Shown: positions 18,367-26,807, counted from the stretch's first letter. The stretch: 64,000 nt of DNA from CAZTAK01 sp964611585 (GCA_964611585.1 CAZTAK010000005.1:1-64000), one strand, 5' to 3'. Notes: generated by a model not told the origin, from the letters alone. A program made the numbers and translations.

Positions 18367-19086
18367 GTGACCGTGTTCCTGACATTGATGCTTGCGGACA
18401 TTCGCAGTGTTGTCCGCGAGGGAATCCTGGTGTTCATTGTCGCAGCGATGCTGATCACGCTCATCGTCGTGCGCCTCATGGGTGTTTACCAGCTGGAGTG
18501 GGGAACAGGACCGTTCCTCGCCTTTGCCCTCATCGCCCTGCTCCTGTTTTTTGCGGTCGGGATCGGCATGGTCGTCGGCCTCATTTTGGTGGAAGAGGCC
18601 GAAACGGGCGTTCGCGACGTGCTTAGCGTGACGCCGGTGCCGACGGCGGCGCTGTTGTTGTATCGCAGTGTATTGGCGTTTGCCGCAGCGCTGATCGCCG
18701 GGGTCGTCGGGGTTGTTTTGACGCAGGTGGTTGCGCTGCCGCCGCTTGAGTGGGCGGCGCTGCTTTTTGTCACCGCCCTTCTGGCGCCAACGGTTGCTTT
18801 GGCCGTCCCCGCCATTGCCCGCAACAAAATCGAGGCGCTTGTCCTGTTTCGCGTTCTGGGTGTGGTTGTCGTCGGCCCGATCGTTACCTTCATGCTGGGG
18901 GACGAGTGGTATCGCTATGTTTTCCTGGTCTCGCCGGCCGGGTTTATCATCGAGGCGTACCGCGCCTTTCTCGCCGGAATCGGCCCCGCCTATCTGTGGC
19001 TGGCCGGCGGCGTCGTCTATGCCGTGGTGCTGCTCGCCCTGGCAACGGTTCGCTTTCAGCGCGTGGTCTATCGCCTGAATCGATAG
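18367..19086 (+). CDS. ABC transporter permease (second subunit)
   Basis: A 239-residue membrane protein. GTG 18367 is chosen because it follows the previous stop by four bases and gives an N-terminus like that of its partner (FLTLMLADIRSVVREG). The frame is open further upstream but that overlaps the first permease. Six membrane segments are visible, with the coupling segment VEEAETGVRDVLSVTPVP near residue 76 matching the first subunit, so the two permeases are paralogs that form a heterodimer. Confidence 0.85.
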   Translation: MTVFLTLMLADIRSVVREGILVFIVAAMLITLIVVRLMGVYQLEWGTGPFLAFALIALLLFFAVGIGMVVGLILVEEAETGVRDVLSVTPVPTAALLLYRSVLAFAAALIAGVVGVVLTQVVALPPLEWAALLFVTALLAPTVALAVPAIARNKIEALVLFRVLGVVVVGPIVTFMLGDEWYRYVFLVSPAGFIIEAYRAFLAGIGPAYLWLAGGVVYAVVLLALATVRFQRVVYRLNR

Positions 19087-19105
19087 CTGGTGCCAGGCGT
19101 CCCCC

Positions 19106-19259
19106 TTACTTCGGCAAATCCACCTTGTGCGCTCGCGGCGGGCGCAGGCGTATTCCGTCCAGCCATTTCGCGGGTCGCAAAAAAAACCTCGCGCCATTCC
19201 CAACCGGCATCGCCCGGTTCGAGGCCGCAATCGCGGATCGGGATGCGAAGATCGAGCTG
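19106..19259 (-). pseudogene. duplicated 3' end of the GST gene (remnant)
   Basis: This stretch matches the last about 155 bases of the GST gene at 19706-20344 on the same strand. The protein words IRDCGLEPGDAGWEWR and AKWLDGIR...RAHKVDLPK correspond to IRDCDLEPGDANWEWR and AKWLDEIR...LAHKVTLPK. The two halves lie in different frames because of a slip at an A8 run near 19180. There is no N-terminal part, so it is a dead fragment left by a local duplication. The VOC gene lies between copy and original. Confidence 0.8.
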
Positions 19260-19296
19260 CCCCCGCCGCGTCCCGGGCGATGCGCGCCCGGGTCTC

Positions 19297-19677
19297 TTAT
19301 TCCTCCGCCATACACATGGCCTCGATCTTGTGGCCGTCGGGATCGAGCGCAAAGGAACCGTAGTAGAGGGGCCCGTACTGGGGCCTGGGGCCCGGCGCAC
19401 CAGCGTCGGTGGCCCCGGCGGCGAGCGCCGCCTGATGAAAGGCATCGACCTCGGCGCGGCTTTTTGCCGTGAACGCCACATGGGTGCCGTTCCCGGGCGC
19501 AGCCGGTTTCGAGTCATCGAGCGGCGGGCCAACCCATAACTCGGGAAATTGATCGCCCCAGGCGGCGGCCTGCTCGAATCTCATGACCTGTTTGTAGCCA
19601 AGGGCAGACAGCACCGCGTCGTAGAAGACGACGGCGCGGTCGAAATCGTTGGTACCAAGCGAAATATGCGACAACAT
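19297..19677 (-). CDS. VOC (glyoxalase/bleomycin-resistance-type) family protein
   Basis: A 126-residue single-domain vicinal-oxygen-chelate protein. It has HISLGTNDFDRAVVFYD at the N-terminus (His metal ligand), a central GTHVAF strand and the C-terminal DPDGHKIEA with a Glu ligand. ATG 19677 has GAAGGGA upstream and gives the usual family start. It is followed by the GST remnant. VOC enzymes bind a metal and act on small thiol adducts or antibiotics; the neighbouring GST and NIPSNAP genes suggest a detoxification context. Confidence 0.88.
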   Translation of the reverse strand: MLSHISLGTNDFDRAVVFYDAVLSALGYKQVMRFEQAAAWGDQFPELWVGPPLDDSKPAAPGNGTHVAFTAKSRAEVDAFHQAALAAGATDAGAPGPRPQYGPLYYGSFALDPDGHKIEAMCMAEE

Positions 19678-19705
19678 GGTCAAGTTCCCTTCTTGTCACC
19701 CCCCC

Positions 19706-20344
19706 CTATTTCGGCAAAGTTACCTTGTGTGCCAGCGACGGGCGCTGCCGTATTTCATCCAGCCATTTCGCCAGTCGCGGAGAATCGTCGCGCCATTCCC
19801 AATTGGCATCGCCCGGTTCGAGGTCGCAATCGCGGATCGGGTTGCGAAGATCGAGATAACTGAGGCCCCCCGCCGTGGTGACATGGCCGATGTGGAACAC
19901 CTCGGGCGTCCAGCTTTCGGCGTCGTGCTCGAGATGCCGCAGTGCGCCCATGATCTTGCGCCGTTCGCGCAGCATGTAGTCGCGGTGCCATTCTTCCTTG
20001 GGGCGCCAGCTTTCGACCCGGATCAGGGTTGTTGCGTCGAACACGCCGTCGCCCGTAATCATCTGGCGCAGCGCCTGCCAGCGCGTCTCGTCCCTGGGGA
20101 ATAGCGGCGCGGTGGTGTTGAACGAATCGAGGTATTCGCAGATCACCAGCCCGCCGTAGAGCGGCGAGCCGTCGTCCATCTCGAACGCCGGCACTTTACC
20201 GAGCGGGTTGTAGCGCCAGATTTCCGTATCCTCGTCAAAGGGAACCTGGCGTTCCATTTCGATCCGGTCGAGGACGCCGGCTTCGTGCGCCACCACCAGC
20301 ACCTTGTGAACGTATTCGGGATTGGGGGTAAATATCAGTTTCAC
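19706..20344 (-). CDS. glutathione S-transferase family protein
   Basis: A 212-residue cytosolic GST. The N-terminal thioredoxin-fold begins KLIFTPNPEYVHK and has the glutathione-binding NPLGKVPAFEMDDG with cis-Pro at about 51-64 and the following GGLVICEYLD. The C-terminal helical domain ends in AKWLDEIRQRPSLAHKVTLPK. Start GTG 20344 has GAGGAGG ten bases upstream. It transfers glutathione to small electrophiles; the substrate is unknown. It lies between NIPSNAP and VOC genes on the same strand, and its tail is duplicated at 19106-19259. Confidence 0.92.
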   Translation of the reverse strand: MKLIFTPNPEYVHKVLVVAHEAGVLDRIEMERQVPFDEDTEIWRYNPLGKVPAFEMDDGSPLYGGLVICEYLDSFNTTAPLFPRDETRWQALRQMITGDGVFDATTLIRVESWRPKEEWHRDYMLRERRKIMGALRHLEHDAESWTPEVFHIGHVTTAGGLSYLDLRNPIRDCDLEPGDANWEWRDDSPRLAKWLDEIRQRPSLAHKVTLPK

Positions 20345-20374
20345 GTCGTCTTCCTCCTCGTTTCTTGGTTTGGT

Positions 20375-20695
20375 CTATTTCTTGTTGTCGGGCGAGAACG
20401 GGGCCGGTACCAGAATCCGCACATCCTGATCGGTGATCATATCGCGTGCCTTTGTGACGTAGGCGAGAAATTCGGGGTCGGCCGCCAATTCGGCGCGCCG
20501 GCGCTCGCGTTCGGCGACGTTGTCGTAGCCCCACATGTGAATCACCTGATTGACCGGGCCGGTCTCGTGCCGGTACATGCCCATGAAATTGCCGAGGACG
20601 CGTTGCTGCGGCGCCATTCCCTCCTTTTCGAACAGGTCGAAAAAAGCCGGAATGGTGCCGACCCGGAACGTATAGGCGCGGTAATCGATGATCAT
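20375..20695 (-). CDS. NIPSNAP family protein
   Basis: A 106-residue ferredoxin-like dimeric alpha-beta barrel protein of the NIPSNAP type. It begins IIDYRAYTFRVGTIPAFFDL, has the central GPVNQVIHMWGYDN strand and the typical RRRAELAADPEFLAYV helix. Bacterial members are often found beside catabolic genes, but a reaction is rarely proven. ATG 20695 has GGGAGGA upstream. It is the first gene of the NIPSNAP-GST-VOC minus-strand group. Confidence 0.9.
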   Translation of the reverse strand: MIIDYRAYTFRVGTIPAFFDLFEKEGMAPQQRVLGNFMGMYRHETGPVNQVIHMWGYDNVAERERRRAELAADPEFLAYVTKARDMITDQDVRILVPAPFSPDNKK

Positions 20696-20815
20696 GGGTT
20701 CCTCCCTCGAATGGCGGTGGTTTGGCGGGGTGCGGCCGGTGCTATTGCCGGGCCGCCGTGGTAGATTGGCGCAACAGCTTCGGGCTTTTGCCGACGCACT
20801 TCAAGGGAGGTTCCG

Positions 20816-22009
20816 ATGGCAAAAAAAGAGATTCTGGTGGCCTATGGCGTCGATGTCGATGCCGTGGCCGGCTGGCTCGGTTCCTACGGCGGCGAGGATT
20901 CGCCCGACGATATCTCGCGCGGCATGTTTTCCGGCGAGGTCGGTTCGCCCCGTCTTTTGACCCTGTTCGACCGCTGGGGCATCAAAACGACCTGGTTCAT
21001 TCCCGGCCATTCGATCGAGACGTTTCCGAAGGAAATGAAAGAGGTCCACAAACGCGGCCACGAAATCGGCATCCACGGCTACAGTCACGAAAACCCGATC
21101 GCCATGACGCGCGAACAGGAAACGGCGATTCTCGACAAGTGCATCGCGCTGATCAAAAAGCTCACCGGCAAGAAACCGCGCGGCTATGTCGCGCCGTGGT
21201 GGGAATTTTCGCCCGTCACCAACGAGTTGCTGCTCGAACGCGGCATCCTTTACGACCACTCGCTGATGAATCACGATTTCCAGTGCCACTACGTGCGCGT
21301 CGGCGATTCCTGGACGCCGATCGATTACTCCAAGCACCCGCGCACCTGGATGAAGCCGCTTAAGCGCGGCGTCGAAACCAGCCTGATCGAGATTCCGGCC
21401 AACTGGTACACCGACGACCTGCCGCCGATGATGTTCATCAAGAAGGCGCCGAATTCTCATGGATTCGTCAACCCGCGCGACATCGAACAGATGTGGCGCG
21501 ACCAGTTCGACTGGGTTTACCGCGAGTACGACCACGCCGCCTTCACCATGACCATCCACCCCGACGTGTCGGGCCGCCCGCAGGTGCTGCTGATGCACGA
21601 ACGCCTGCACGAACACATTGCGCGCCACCCGGGCGTGCGCTTCGTGACGTTCGAGGAGATCGCGCTCGACTTCAGGAAACGCAACCCGCGCAAGAAGACG
21701 GCCAAAAAAGCCACGCGCAGGACGGCGGCAAAGCGGGTCACCAGGAAAACGGTGAAGAAGTCAGCGGCGCGCAAGCCGGCAAAGAAGAAGGCGGCGCGCC
21801 GAAAGAAACAGACTCGCGCGGCGGCGGGCGCCAGATTCATCGCGCCCGCTCCTGTTGAGACCGGGCCGTATTCAGTGCCTACCCCCGCCTTGCGCGTGCG
21901 TGCTATGACGGGGCCTCCAACTGAAGGAGTCGAGCGGTGTGCGGGTTGTGCGGAGTTTTGGGCGGCGGCGATCACTGGACCGAATCGGGGCGTGCCACCG
22001 GGGGCCTGA
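20816..22009 (+). CDS. polysaccharide deacetylase family protein with histone-H1-like basic tail
   Basis: A 397-residue protein. Residues 1-290 form a NodB-type deacetylase: the VDVDAVAGW segment with the catalytic/metal Asp, HGYSHENP with metal His residues, and an APWWEFSP motif. This resembles the HP0310/PgdA group that includes non-sugar amide hydrolases. Residues about 292-340 are a run of K/A/R/T repeats (RKKTAKKATRRTAAKR) like histone H1 C-tails. The last about 57 residues run past the start of the next gene (73-base overlap) and may be non-native read-on. ATG 20816 has GGGAGG upstream. Substrate amide or N-acetyl group is inferred. Confidence 0.88.
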   Translation: MAKKEILVAYGVDVDAVAGWLGSYGGEDSPDDISRGMFSGEVGSPRLLTLFDRWGIKTTWFIPGHSIETFPKEMKEVHKRGHEIGIHGYSHENPIAMTREQETAILDKCIALIKKLTGKKPRGYVAPWWEFSPVTNELLLERGILYDHSLMNHDFQCHYVRVGDSWTPIDYSKHPRTWMKPLKRGVETSLIEIPANWYTDDLPPMMFIKKAPNSHGFVNPRDIEQMWRDQFDWVYREYDHAAFTMTIHPDVSGRPQVLLMHERLHEHIARHPGVRFVTFEEIALDFRKRNPRKKTAKKATRRTAAKRVTRKTVKKSAARKPAKKKAARRKKQTRAAAGARFIAPAPVETGPYSVPTPALRVRAMTGPPTEGVERCAGCAEFWAAAITGPNRGVPPGA

Positions 22010-22335
22010 AGGAGCGCAGCGTCGCCCAAACCCGGCGGCGCGAACGCGCCTATCAGGTGCGGCTTGCCAACGGCGTGCTCGGGCGCTACGGGCTCTGCCT
22101 CGCGGACTGGCAGGGGGCCTCGTTCGTGCTTTCGAACCACAAAGGCGCGTCCGCGGTGATCGATCATTTCGGCGCGCTCTGGGCCGCGGCCGAGGCGATG
22201 ACAGGAAGCGCCTGCGATCCCCTCGATCCCGGCCTGATCGGTGCACTCGCCTCCGGTGAGCCCCCTTCCGGTGCACCTGCCTCCAGCGCGTCTTCGTCTC
22301 GCAGCCGCGCCAAACGGCGCGCGGTTGCCGCATGA
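21937..22335 (+). CDS. small conserved protein with N-terminal MCGLCG (Ntn amidotransferase-like start)
   Basis: A 132-residue protein starting at GTG 21937 with AAGGAG nine bases upstream. The first residues, Met-Cys-Gly-Leu-Cys-Gly, resemble the nucleophile start of class-II glutamine amidotransferases, but the protein is far too short for that domain. The tail is Ala/Ser/Pro-rich. It overlaps the COG0523 GTPase by four bases (ATGA), so the two are translationally coupled. A second Cys at position 5 could bind metal. A small metal-handling partner of the GTPase is inference; the family is not firmly known to me. Confidence 0.65.
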   Translation: MCGLCGVLGGGDHWTESGRATGGLKERSVAQTRRRERAYQVRLANGVLGRYGLCLADWQGASFVLSNHKGASAVIDHFGALWAAAEAMTGSACDPLDPGLIGALASGEPPSGAPASSASSSRSRAKRRAVAA

Positions 22336-23447
22336 CGCGCGATCTCGTTACCGTCAACGTCATCACCGGCTTTCTCGGCAGCGGCAAGACGACGTTATTG
22401 CAGCACCTGTTGCGCGATTCCGGCATGGCCGACACCGCGGTGCTGATCAACGAAATCGGCGAAGTCGGGCTCGACCATCATTTGCTCGAACGCGTCGATG
22501 AATCGACCGTGCTGCTTCAGTCCGGGTGCCTCTGTTGTACGATTCGCGGCGATCTGGCGGTGTCGATGAAGGACCTGTTTTCGCGCCGCGAGCGCGGGCA
22601 GATCCCGCGTTTCCGGCGGCTGGTGATCGAAACAACAGGTTTGGCGGACCCGGCGCCGGTGATCTACACCCTGATGGCGGAAGACGTGATCCGCCACCAC
22701 TTCCGGCTCGGCAACGTCGTCACCACCGTCGATGCCGTCAACGGTGCGCGCCAACACCGGCGCCACGATGAATCGCGCAAGCAGATCGCCGTCGCCGACC
22801 GGATCGTCATCACCAAGACCGATCTTGCCGACGGGCGAAACCTTGCCGCGCTCGAAGATCAGCTCCGCCGCCTCAATCCCTCGGCGCCCCGGTTCGACAG
22901 CCAGACCGATTGCCTGACGGCGGCCAAACTGCTCACCAACGACGTTTACGATCCGCGCACAAAATCCAACGAGGTGGCGCGTTGGATCGACGCCGAGGCG
23001 TTCTCCGAACACGACCATGCACGCGACTCCACCCGCGGCCTTGGCCGCGCCCTTGGCCGCGACCACACCGGCAAACGCTCCAACGTCCACGCCGACGACA
23101 TCAACCGGCACGACATCAACCGCCATGACGGCGGCATCCACGCCTTTTGCCTCACCTTCGATACGCCGATGGACTGGACCGCGTTCGGCCTCTGGCTTTC
23201 GATGCTGTTGCAGCGCCACGGCGAGGACGTGCTGCGCGTCAAGGGTCTGTTGCACGTCGCCGGTATGAAGACGCCGGTGGCCGTGCATGGCGTCCAGCAC
23301 ATCGTCCATCCGCCCATTCACCTGCCGCGCTGGCCGGATCGGGAGCGGCGCTCGCGCATCGTCTTCATCGTCCGCAACCTTTCGCGCGAGGACATCGAGG
23401 GCTCGCTCTCGGCCTTCAACGCGCTCGGGGCGCGGGCGGCGGCATGA
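22332..23447 (+). CDS. COG0523/CobW-type metal-chaperone GTPase
   Basis: A 371-residue G3E GTPase. Walker A is GFLGSGKTT at residues 13-21, the metal-binding CXCC motif is GCLCC near 65-70, TKTDL is the guanine-recognition motif, and a C-terminal CobW_C domain follows. Between the domains (about 224-269) lies a His/Asp-rich linker with repeated NRHDINRHD. This group delivers zinc, cobalt or iron to partner enzymes. The neighbours that could be clients are the amidase at 23444 and the deacetylase at 20816, the latter a likely metal enzyme. It overlaps both flanking genes by four bases. Confidence 0.9.
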   Translation: MTRDLVTVNVITGFLGSGKTTLLQHLLRDSGMADTAVLINEIGEVGLDHHLLERVDESTVLLQSGCLCCTIRGDLAVSMKDLFSRRERGQIPRFRRLVIETTGLADPAPVIYTLMAEDVIRHHFRLGNVVTTVDAVNGARQHRRHDESRKQIAVADRIVITKTDLADGRNLAALEDQLRRLNPSAPRFDSQTDCLTAAKLLTNDVYDPRTKSNEVARWIDAEAFSEHDHARDSTRGLGRALGRDHTGKRSNVHADDINRHDINRHDGGIHAFCLTFDTPMDWTAFGLWLSMLLQRHGEDVLRVKGLLHVAGMKTPVAVHGVQHIVHPPIHLPRWPDRERRSRIVFIVRNLSREDIEGSLSAFNALGARAAA

Positions 23448-24838
23448 GCGGCGCGGGCGAATTCGCCGGGCTCAGCGTGCACGAGCTCGGCCGGCGGTTG
23501 CGGGCGGGCGAAACCGATCCGGTGGCGCTGACCGAGTATTACCTCGATCGCATTGCCGCCGCCGCCGATGGGGCGGTTTATATTTCGGTGTGCGCCGATC
23601 GTGCCCGCGCCGAAGCAAAAGAAAGTGCCGCGCGTTACCGCGACGGAACCCCGCGCGGGCCCTTGGACGGCGTGCCCATCGCCTGGAAGGATCTGATCGA
23701 CGTTGCCGGCGCCGTCACCACCTGCGGCTCCGAAATCTATCGCCACCGCGCCGCCGCCGAAACCGATGCCCCCATCGTCGCCAACGCGGCCGAAGCCGGC
23801 ATGATCTCGCTCGGCAAGACCAACCTGACCGAGTTCGCGTTTTCGGGCCTCGGGCTCAACCCGCATTACGGCACGCCGCGCAATCCGCACGATGCGGCGA
23901 CAGCGCGCGCCCCCGGGGGGTCCTCTTCGGGATCGGCGGTCGCGGTTGCTGCCGATCTTGCGCCCGTTGCAATCGGCACGGATACCGGCGGATCGGTGCG
24001 CATTCCCGCCGCCTTCAACGGGCTGGTCGGCTACAAATGCTCCGAGGGCCACATCGACAAGCAGGGCGTCCAGGCGCTCGCGCTCTCGCTCGATACCATC
24101 GGGCCGATCGGGCGTTCGGTCGCCGACTGCGTACTGCTGGAACGCGCGCTGTGCGGGCGCATGGTGGCGACGCCGCGCCCGGCCGACCTCGAGGGCTGCC
24201 GCGTGCTGGTGCCCGGGAACCTGGTCTTCGACGGCGCCGAGGACGCTGTGGTGGCGAATTTCGAAGATGCGCTCGCGAAACTTTCCGAGGCGGGCGTTGC
24301 CATCGAGCGCCGCCGGTTCGAACCCTTCGACCAGATGCTCGACCTCGCCAAGCGTCACGGCACCCTTGCGACCGCCGAGGCCTACTACTCGTTTCGCGAT
24401 TTCATCGAAGGCGCCGAAGTCGAATCGATGGACCAGCGCGTTGTCAGCCGGATGCGCATCGGCAAGGACCAGAGCGCCTACGACCTGATCGCGATTCGCG
24501 AGACCCGGGCGCGGCTGATCGCCGAACTTGCCGAGGCCATGGACGGACCCGCGTTCATGGCGATGCCGGCGGTGGCGATCACGGCGCCCGAAATTGCACC
24601 GCTTGAGGCCGACGACGAGCTGTACCACGCCACCAATTTGCGCGCGCTGCGCAACACCATGATCGGGAATTTCTTTAATTTATGCGGCTTCACGATTCCC
24701 TCCGGCAGCGACCGGCGCGGCCTGCCGACCGGAATTCTGATCAACGCGGCCGGCGGCGAGGACGAACGCCTGATCTGCTACTCTCTCAGTCTCGAAAAGG
24801 CGCTGCGCGGGGGGACGGCGCCGGAGGAGCGACCATGA
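23444..24838 (+). CDS. amidase-signature family hydrolase
   Basis: A 464-residue amidase. The Ser-cis-Ser-Lys triad is visible: Lys in IAWKDLID (near 82), then the Ser-rich APGGSSSGSAVAV and GTDTGGSVRIPAAFNG loops (about 155-190). The family hydrolyses amide bonds of small acids, malonamide, allophanate or aryl amides. ATG 23444 overlaps the GTPase stop by four bases; the frame is open upstream but runs antisense to GTPase coding. The next gene (VOC) also overlaps by four bases. The four genes from 21937 form one operon. Confidence 0.92.
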   Translation: MSGAGEFAGLSVHELGRRLRAGETDPVALTEYYLDRIAAAADGAVYISVCADRARAEAKESAARYRDGTPRGPLDGVPIAWKDLIDVAGAVTTCGSEIYRHRAAAETDAPIVANAAEAGMISLGKTNLTEFAFSGLGLNPHYGTPRNPHDAATARAPGGSSSGSAVAVAADLAPVAIGTDTGGSVRIPAAFNGLVGYKCSEGHIDKQGVQALALSLDTIGPIGRSVADCVLLERALCGRMVATPRPADLEGCRVLVPGNLVFDGAEDAVVANFEDALAKLSEAGVAIERRRFEPFDQMLDLAKRHGTLATAEAYYSFRDFIEGAEVESMDQRVVSRMRIGKDQSAYDLIAIRETRARLIAELAEAMDGPAFMAMPAVAITAPEIAPLEADDELYHATNLRALRNTMIGNFFNLCGFTIPSGSDRRGLPTGILINAAGGEDERLICYSLSLEKALRGGTAPEERP

Positions 24839-25866
24839 CACTCGACAGCGAAAGGCAAGAACCGGGGGCGGAAGGGGGGCTGTTCGAGGCCGCCTTTGGC
24901 GTCTCGGATGCCATCGGCGCGATCCGCTATTGGCAGCGCTTCGGCTATCGCGCCGGGCCGACGGGCCGGCTCGATGCGGCGGAGGCCAAGCGGCTCTACG
25001 GCGTCGACTCAGACCTCACCTCGGTCCGGCTCCATCATCAGGACGCCGATCACGGCCTCGTCCGTCTGATGGTGTGGGACAAACCCACCGGCGAGGGCCT
25101 GGCGATGACGCCGTTCAGGGCGCTGGGCTCGCTCTGGACCGGCACGCGCACCGCCGACATCTACACCCTCGGCGAGCACGCTGAGGCGCTGCGCGCCCAG
25201 GGCGCCGCGATCAAATGCGTGCCGCCCTTCTTCGAGAGTTATGCCCCGCCGGGCACGGCCGAGCCGTTCTTCGAAGCGCTGCCGGGCGTTCGCGAAATGG
25301 CGATGGTCAGGCCGCTGTGGCGCCAGGTGTTCATCCAACTGGTGGGGTTCGACCTGCCGCTCTACGGTCACATCGACCCGGCCTGTTTGTTCCGCACCAG
25401 CCAGTTCACCCATTGCTGTCTCGTGATCCAGGACGACAGCCGCGCCCAGCTCGCCTTCTACGACCAGGTACTGGGCCTCGCGCGTCAGAGCGAGGTCGAA
25501 TCGGCGTTCGAGGAATCGACCGGCGGCCGGTTGATATTCAATCTCGAAGAGGGCGAAAACTTTCACGTCATCGACTTCGACGATCCGCGCTCGACTAACG
25601 CACCGGAGGGACGGCGCTCGGGGCGGCTCAAGATCATCCGCTTCAACGAGCGAAGTTCTGTCGCCGATCACCGTGACGATGCCGGGCCGGGCCGCCTCGG
25701 CCTTGGCTTCTATACCTTGCGCGTGCGCGCGCTCGAGGCGATGCGCGAAAGGGTGCTGGCGGCGAAGGCAACGGAGGTGAGCGCGGTAGTGCCCGACGAA
25801 TTCGGCCGCCCGGCGTGTTCGATTCGCGCCCCCGACGGCTGTTCCTGGACCCTGATCAGGGCCTGA
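24835..25866 (+). CDS. two-domain VOC (glyoxalase-like) protein
   Basis: A 343-residue protein with two glyoxalase-fold halves. The first starts near AAFGVSDAIGAIRYWQRFGY; the second starts near FTHCCLVIQDDSRAQLAFYDQVLG (about 198) and ends CSIRAPDGCSWTLIRA. ATG 24835 overlaps the amidase stop by four bases. The combination amidase, VOC, metal GTPase and deacetylase suggests one catabolic pathway for an amide-containing compound, which is inference. No substrate can be assigned. Confidence 0.8.
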   Translation: MTLDSERQEPGAEGGLFEAAFGVSDAIGAIRYWQRFGYRAGPTGRLDAAEAKRLYGVDSDLTSVRLHHQDADHGLVRLMVWDKPTGEGLAMTPFRALGSLWTGTRTADIYTLGEHAEALRAQGAAIKCVPPFFESYAPPGTAEPFFEALPGVREMAMVRPLWRQVFIQLVGFDLPLYGHIDPACLFRTSQFTHCCLVIQDDSRAQLAFYDQVLGLARQSEVESAFEESTGGRLIFNLEEGENFHVIDFDDPRSTNAPEGRRSGRLKIIRFNERSSVADHRDDAGPGRLGLGFYTLRVRALEAMRERVLAAKATEVSAVVPDEFGRPACSIRAPDGCSWTLIRA

Positions 25867-25870
25867 AGCG

Positions 25871-26034
25871 CTACTCGTCGAGGCCGCGGGAATCTTTTCC
25901 AGAATTCCCGCACCCGCCGTGCCGCGGGTGGTGTTGCACTTTTTCCGGGCAAGCGCCCGACGCACTACCCGTCGAGGCGGCGGAAATTATTTCCGGAATT
26001 CCCGCATCGTCCGTGCGGTGGGCGGCGCTGCGTT
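25871..26034. repeat. two direct imperfect repeat copies, about 70 bp each, 94 bp apart
   Basis: Copy one starts at 25871 (CTACTCGTCGAGGCCGCGGG) and copy two at 25965 (CTACCCGTCGAGGCGGCGGA). Both continue with a GAATTCCCGCA box, a C/G-rich stretch and a terminal GTGCGG or GCCGCGG. The pair lies between the VOC stop and the convergent pspC stop. It is not coding in either strand. A repeated 3' regulatory element or repetitive noncoding unit is possible. Confidence 0.55.
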
Positions 26035-26063
26035 TGATTTCGTCGAGCGGCGGCTAAGCGGCG

Positions 26064-26507
26064 TCAATCATCCAAGCCGCGGAACTTTCTGTTGAGTTCG
26101 AATTCGGACGAGGTCACGTGCGCCTCCATGGTGCGCAGGCGCTCCTCGTTCTCACGAAACTTGTGGCGCAGATCGCGGGTGGTGCCGCGCGGTTCGGTCC
26201 GCACGTTGCGCCAGAATTTTTTTTCCGCCTCGTTCTCGAACATATCGTCCGGTGCATCTTCGAGGACCCAGCCGGCAATGAAATAGGCGACCAGCGTCGG
26301 CACCGTGAAAAAGAACAGTCCCGCCCCCGCGAGGATTCGGAGCGGCAGGGGGTCGATGCCGAAATAATCGGCAAGGCCCGCGCACACGCCCATCACCCGC
26401 CCCTTGCGGCGATTGCGGTAGAGCCTCGAGGGGCTCGGGCGGCCGTTACAGTAGCGGCTCCGGCGACGGCTACGGCTCCGGCTCCGGCTACGGCGGAAGG
26501 GTTTCAT
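26064..26507 (-). CDS. pspC: PspC-domain protein
   Basis: A 147-residue protein with the PspC core RLYRNRRKGRVMGVCAGLAD, then YFGIDP, and a membrane span (about 55-85), followed by an acidic coiled-coil C-terminus of about 60 residues. The first 18 residues are Arg/Ser repeats from a hexamer tandem repeat. The start ATG overlaps the pspB stop by four bases, which supports this long N-terminus. PspC senses membrane stress with PspB and binds PspA. It is the last gene of the psp operon. Confidence 0.93.
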   Translation of the reverse strand: MKPFRRSRSRSRSRRRSRYCNGRPSPSRLYRNRRKGRVMGVCAGLADYFGIDPLPLRILAGAGLFFFTVPTLVAYFIAGWVLEDAPDDMFENEAEKKFWRNVRTEPRGTTRDLRHKFRENEERLRTMEAHVTSSEFELNRKFRGLDD

Positions 26508-26746
26508 GAAACGTCACGGTGTTGGCCGCGCCAGCCGGGCGCCTCGGCATCGAGAATCCGTTCCAGAGAAATGATCCGCGCCTCCATCTTCGAGGCGCTG
26601 TCCCACAATGTCTGCAGCATCTTCTCGTCTTCGCCGGTCAACGTCTTGGTCGAGCGCCAGCGGGTGACGTAGTGGAATGTGAGCCAGATCGGAGCCACTA
26701 CCGTCAGCGACAGGATCATCGTGATCAAGAAGAAGTCCTCACCCAT
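26504..26746 (-). CDS. pspB: PspB, phage-shock membrane protein
   Basis: An 80-residue protein with one membrane span near residues 5-25 (FLITMILSLTVVAPIWLTFHY) and a cytoplasmic helix ending DSASKMEARIISLERILD, the family's characteristic leucine-zipper-like part. It lies between pspA and pspC and is translationally coupled to pspC. It relays envelope stress to free PspF from PspA. Confidence 0.95.
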   Translation of the reverse strand: MGEDFFLITMILSLTVVAPIWLTFHYVTRWRSTKTLTGEDEKMLQTLWDSASKMEARIISLERILDAEAPGWRGQHRDVS

Positions 26747-26807
26747 CGTCGTTCCGCCTCTGTTTATGGTTCTTGTTGTGCCGCCGCGCCGCTATGCGAT
26801 ACGCGGC

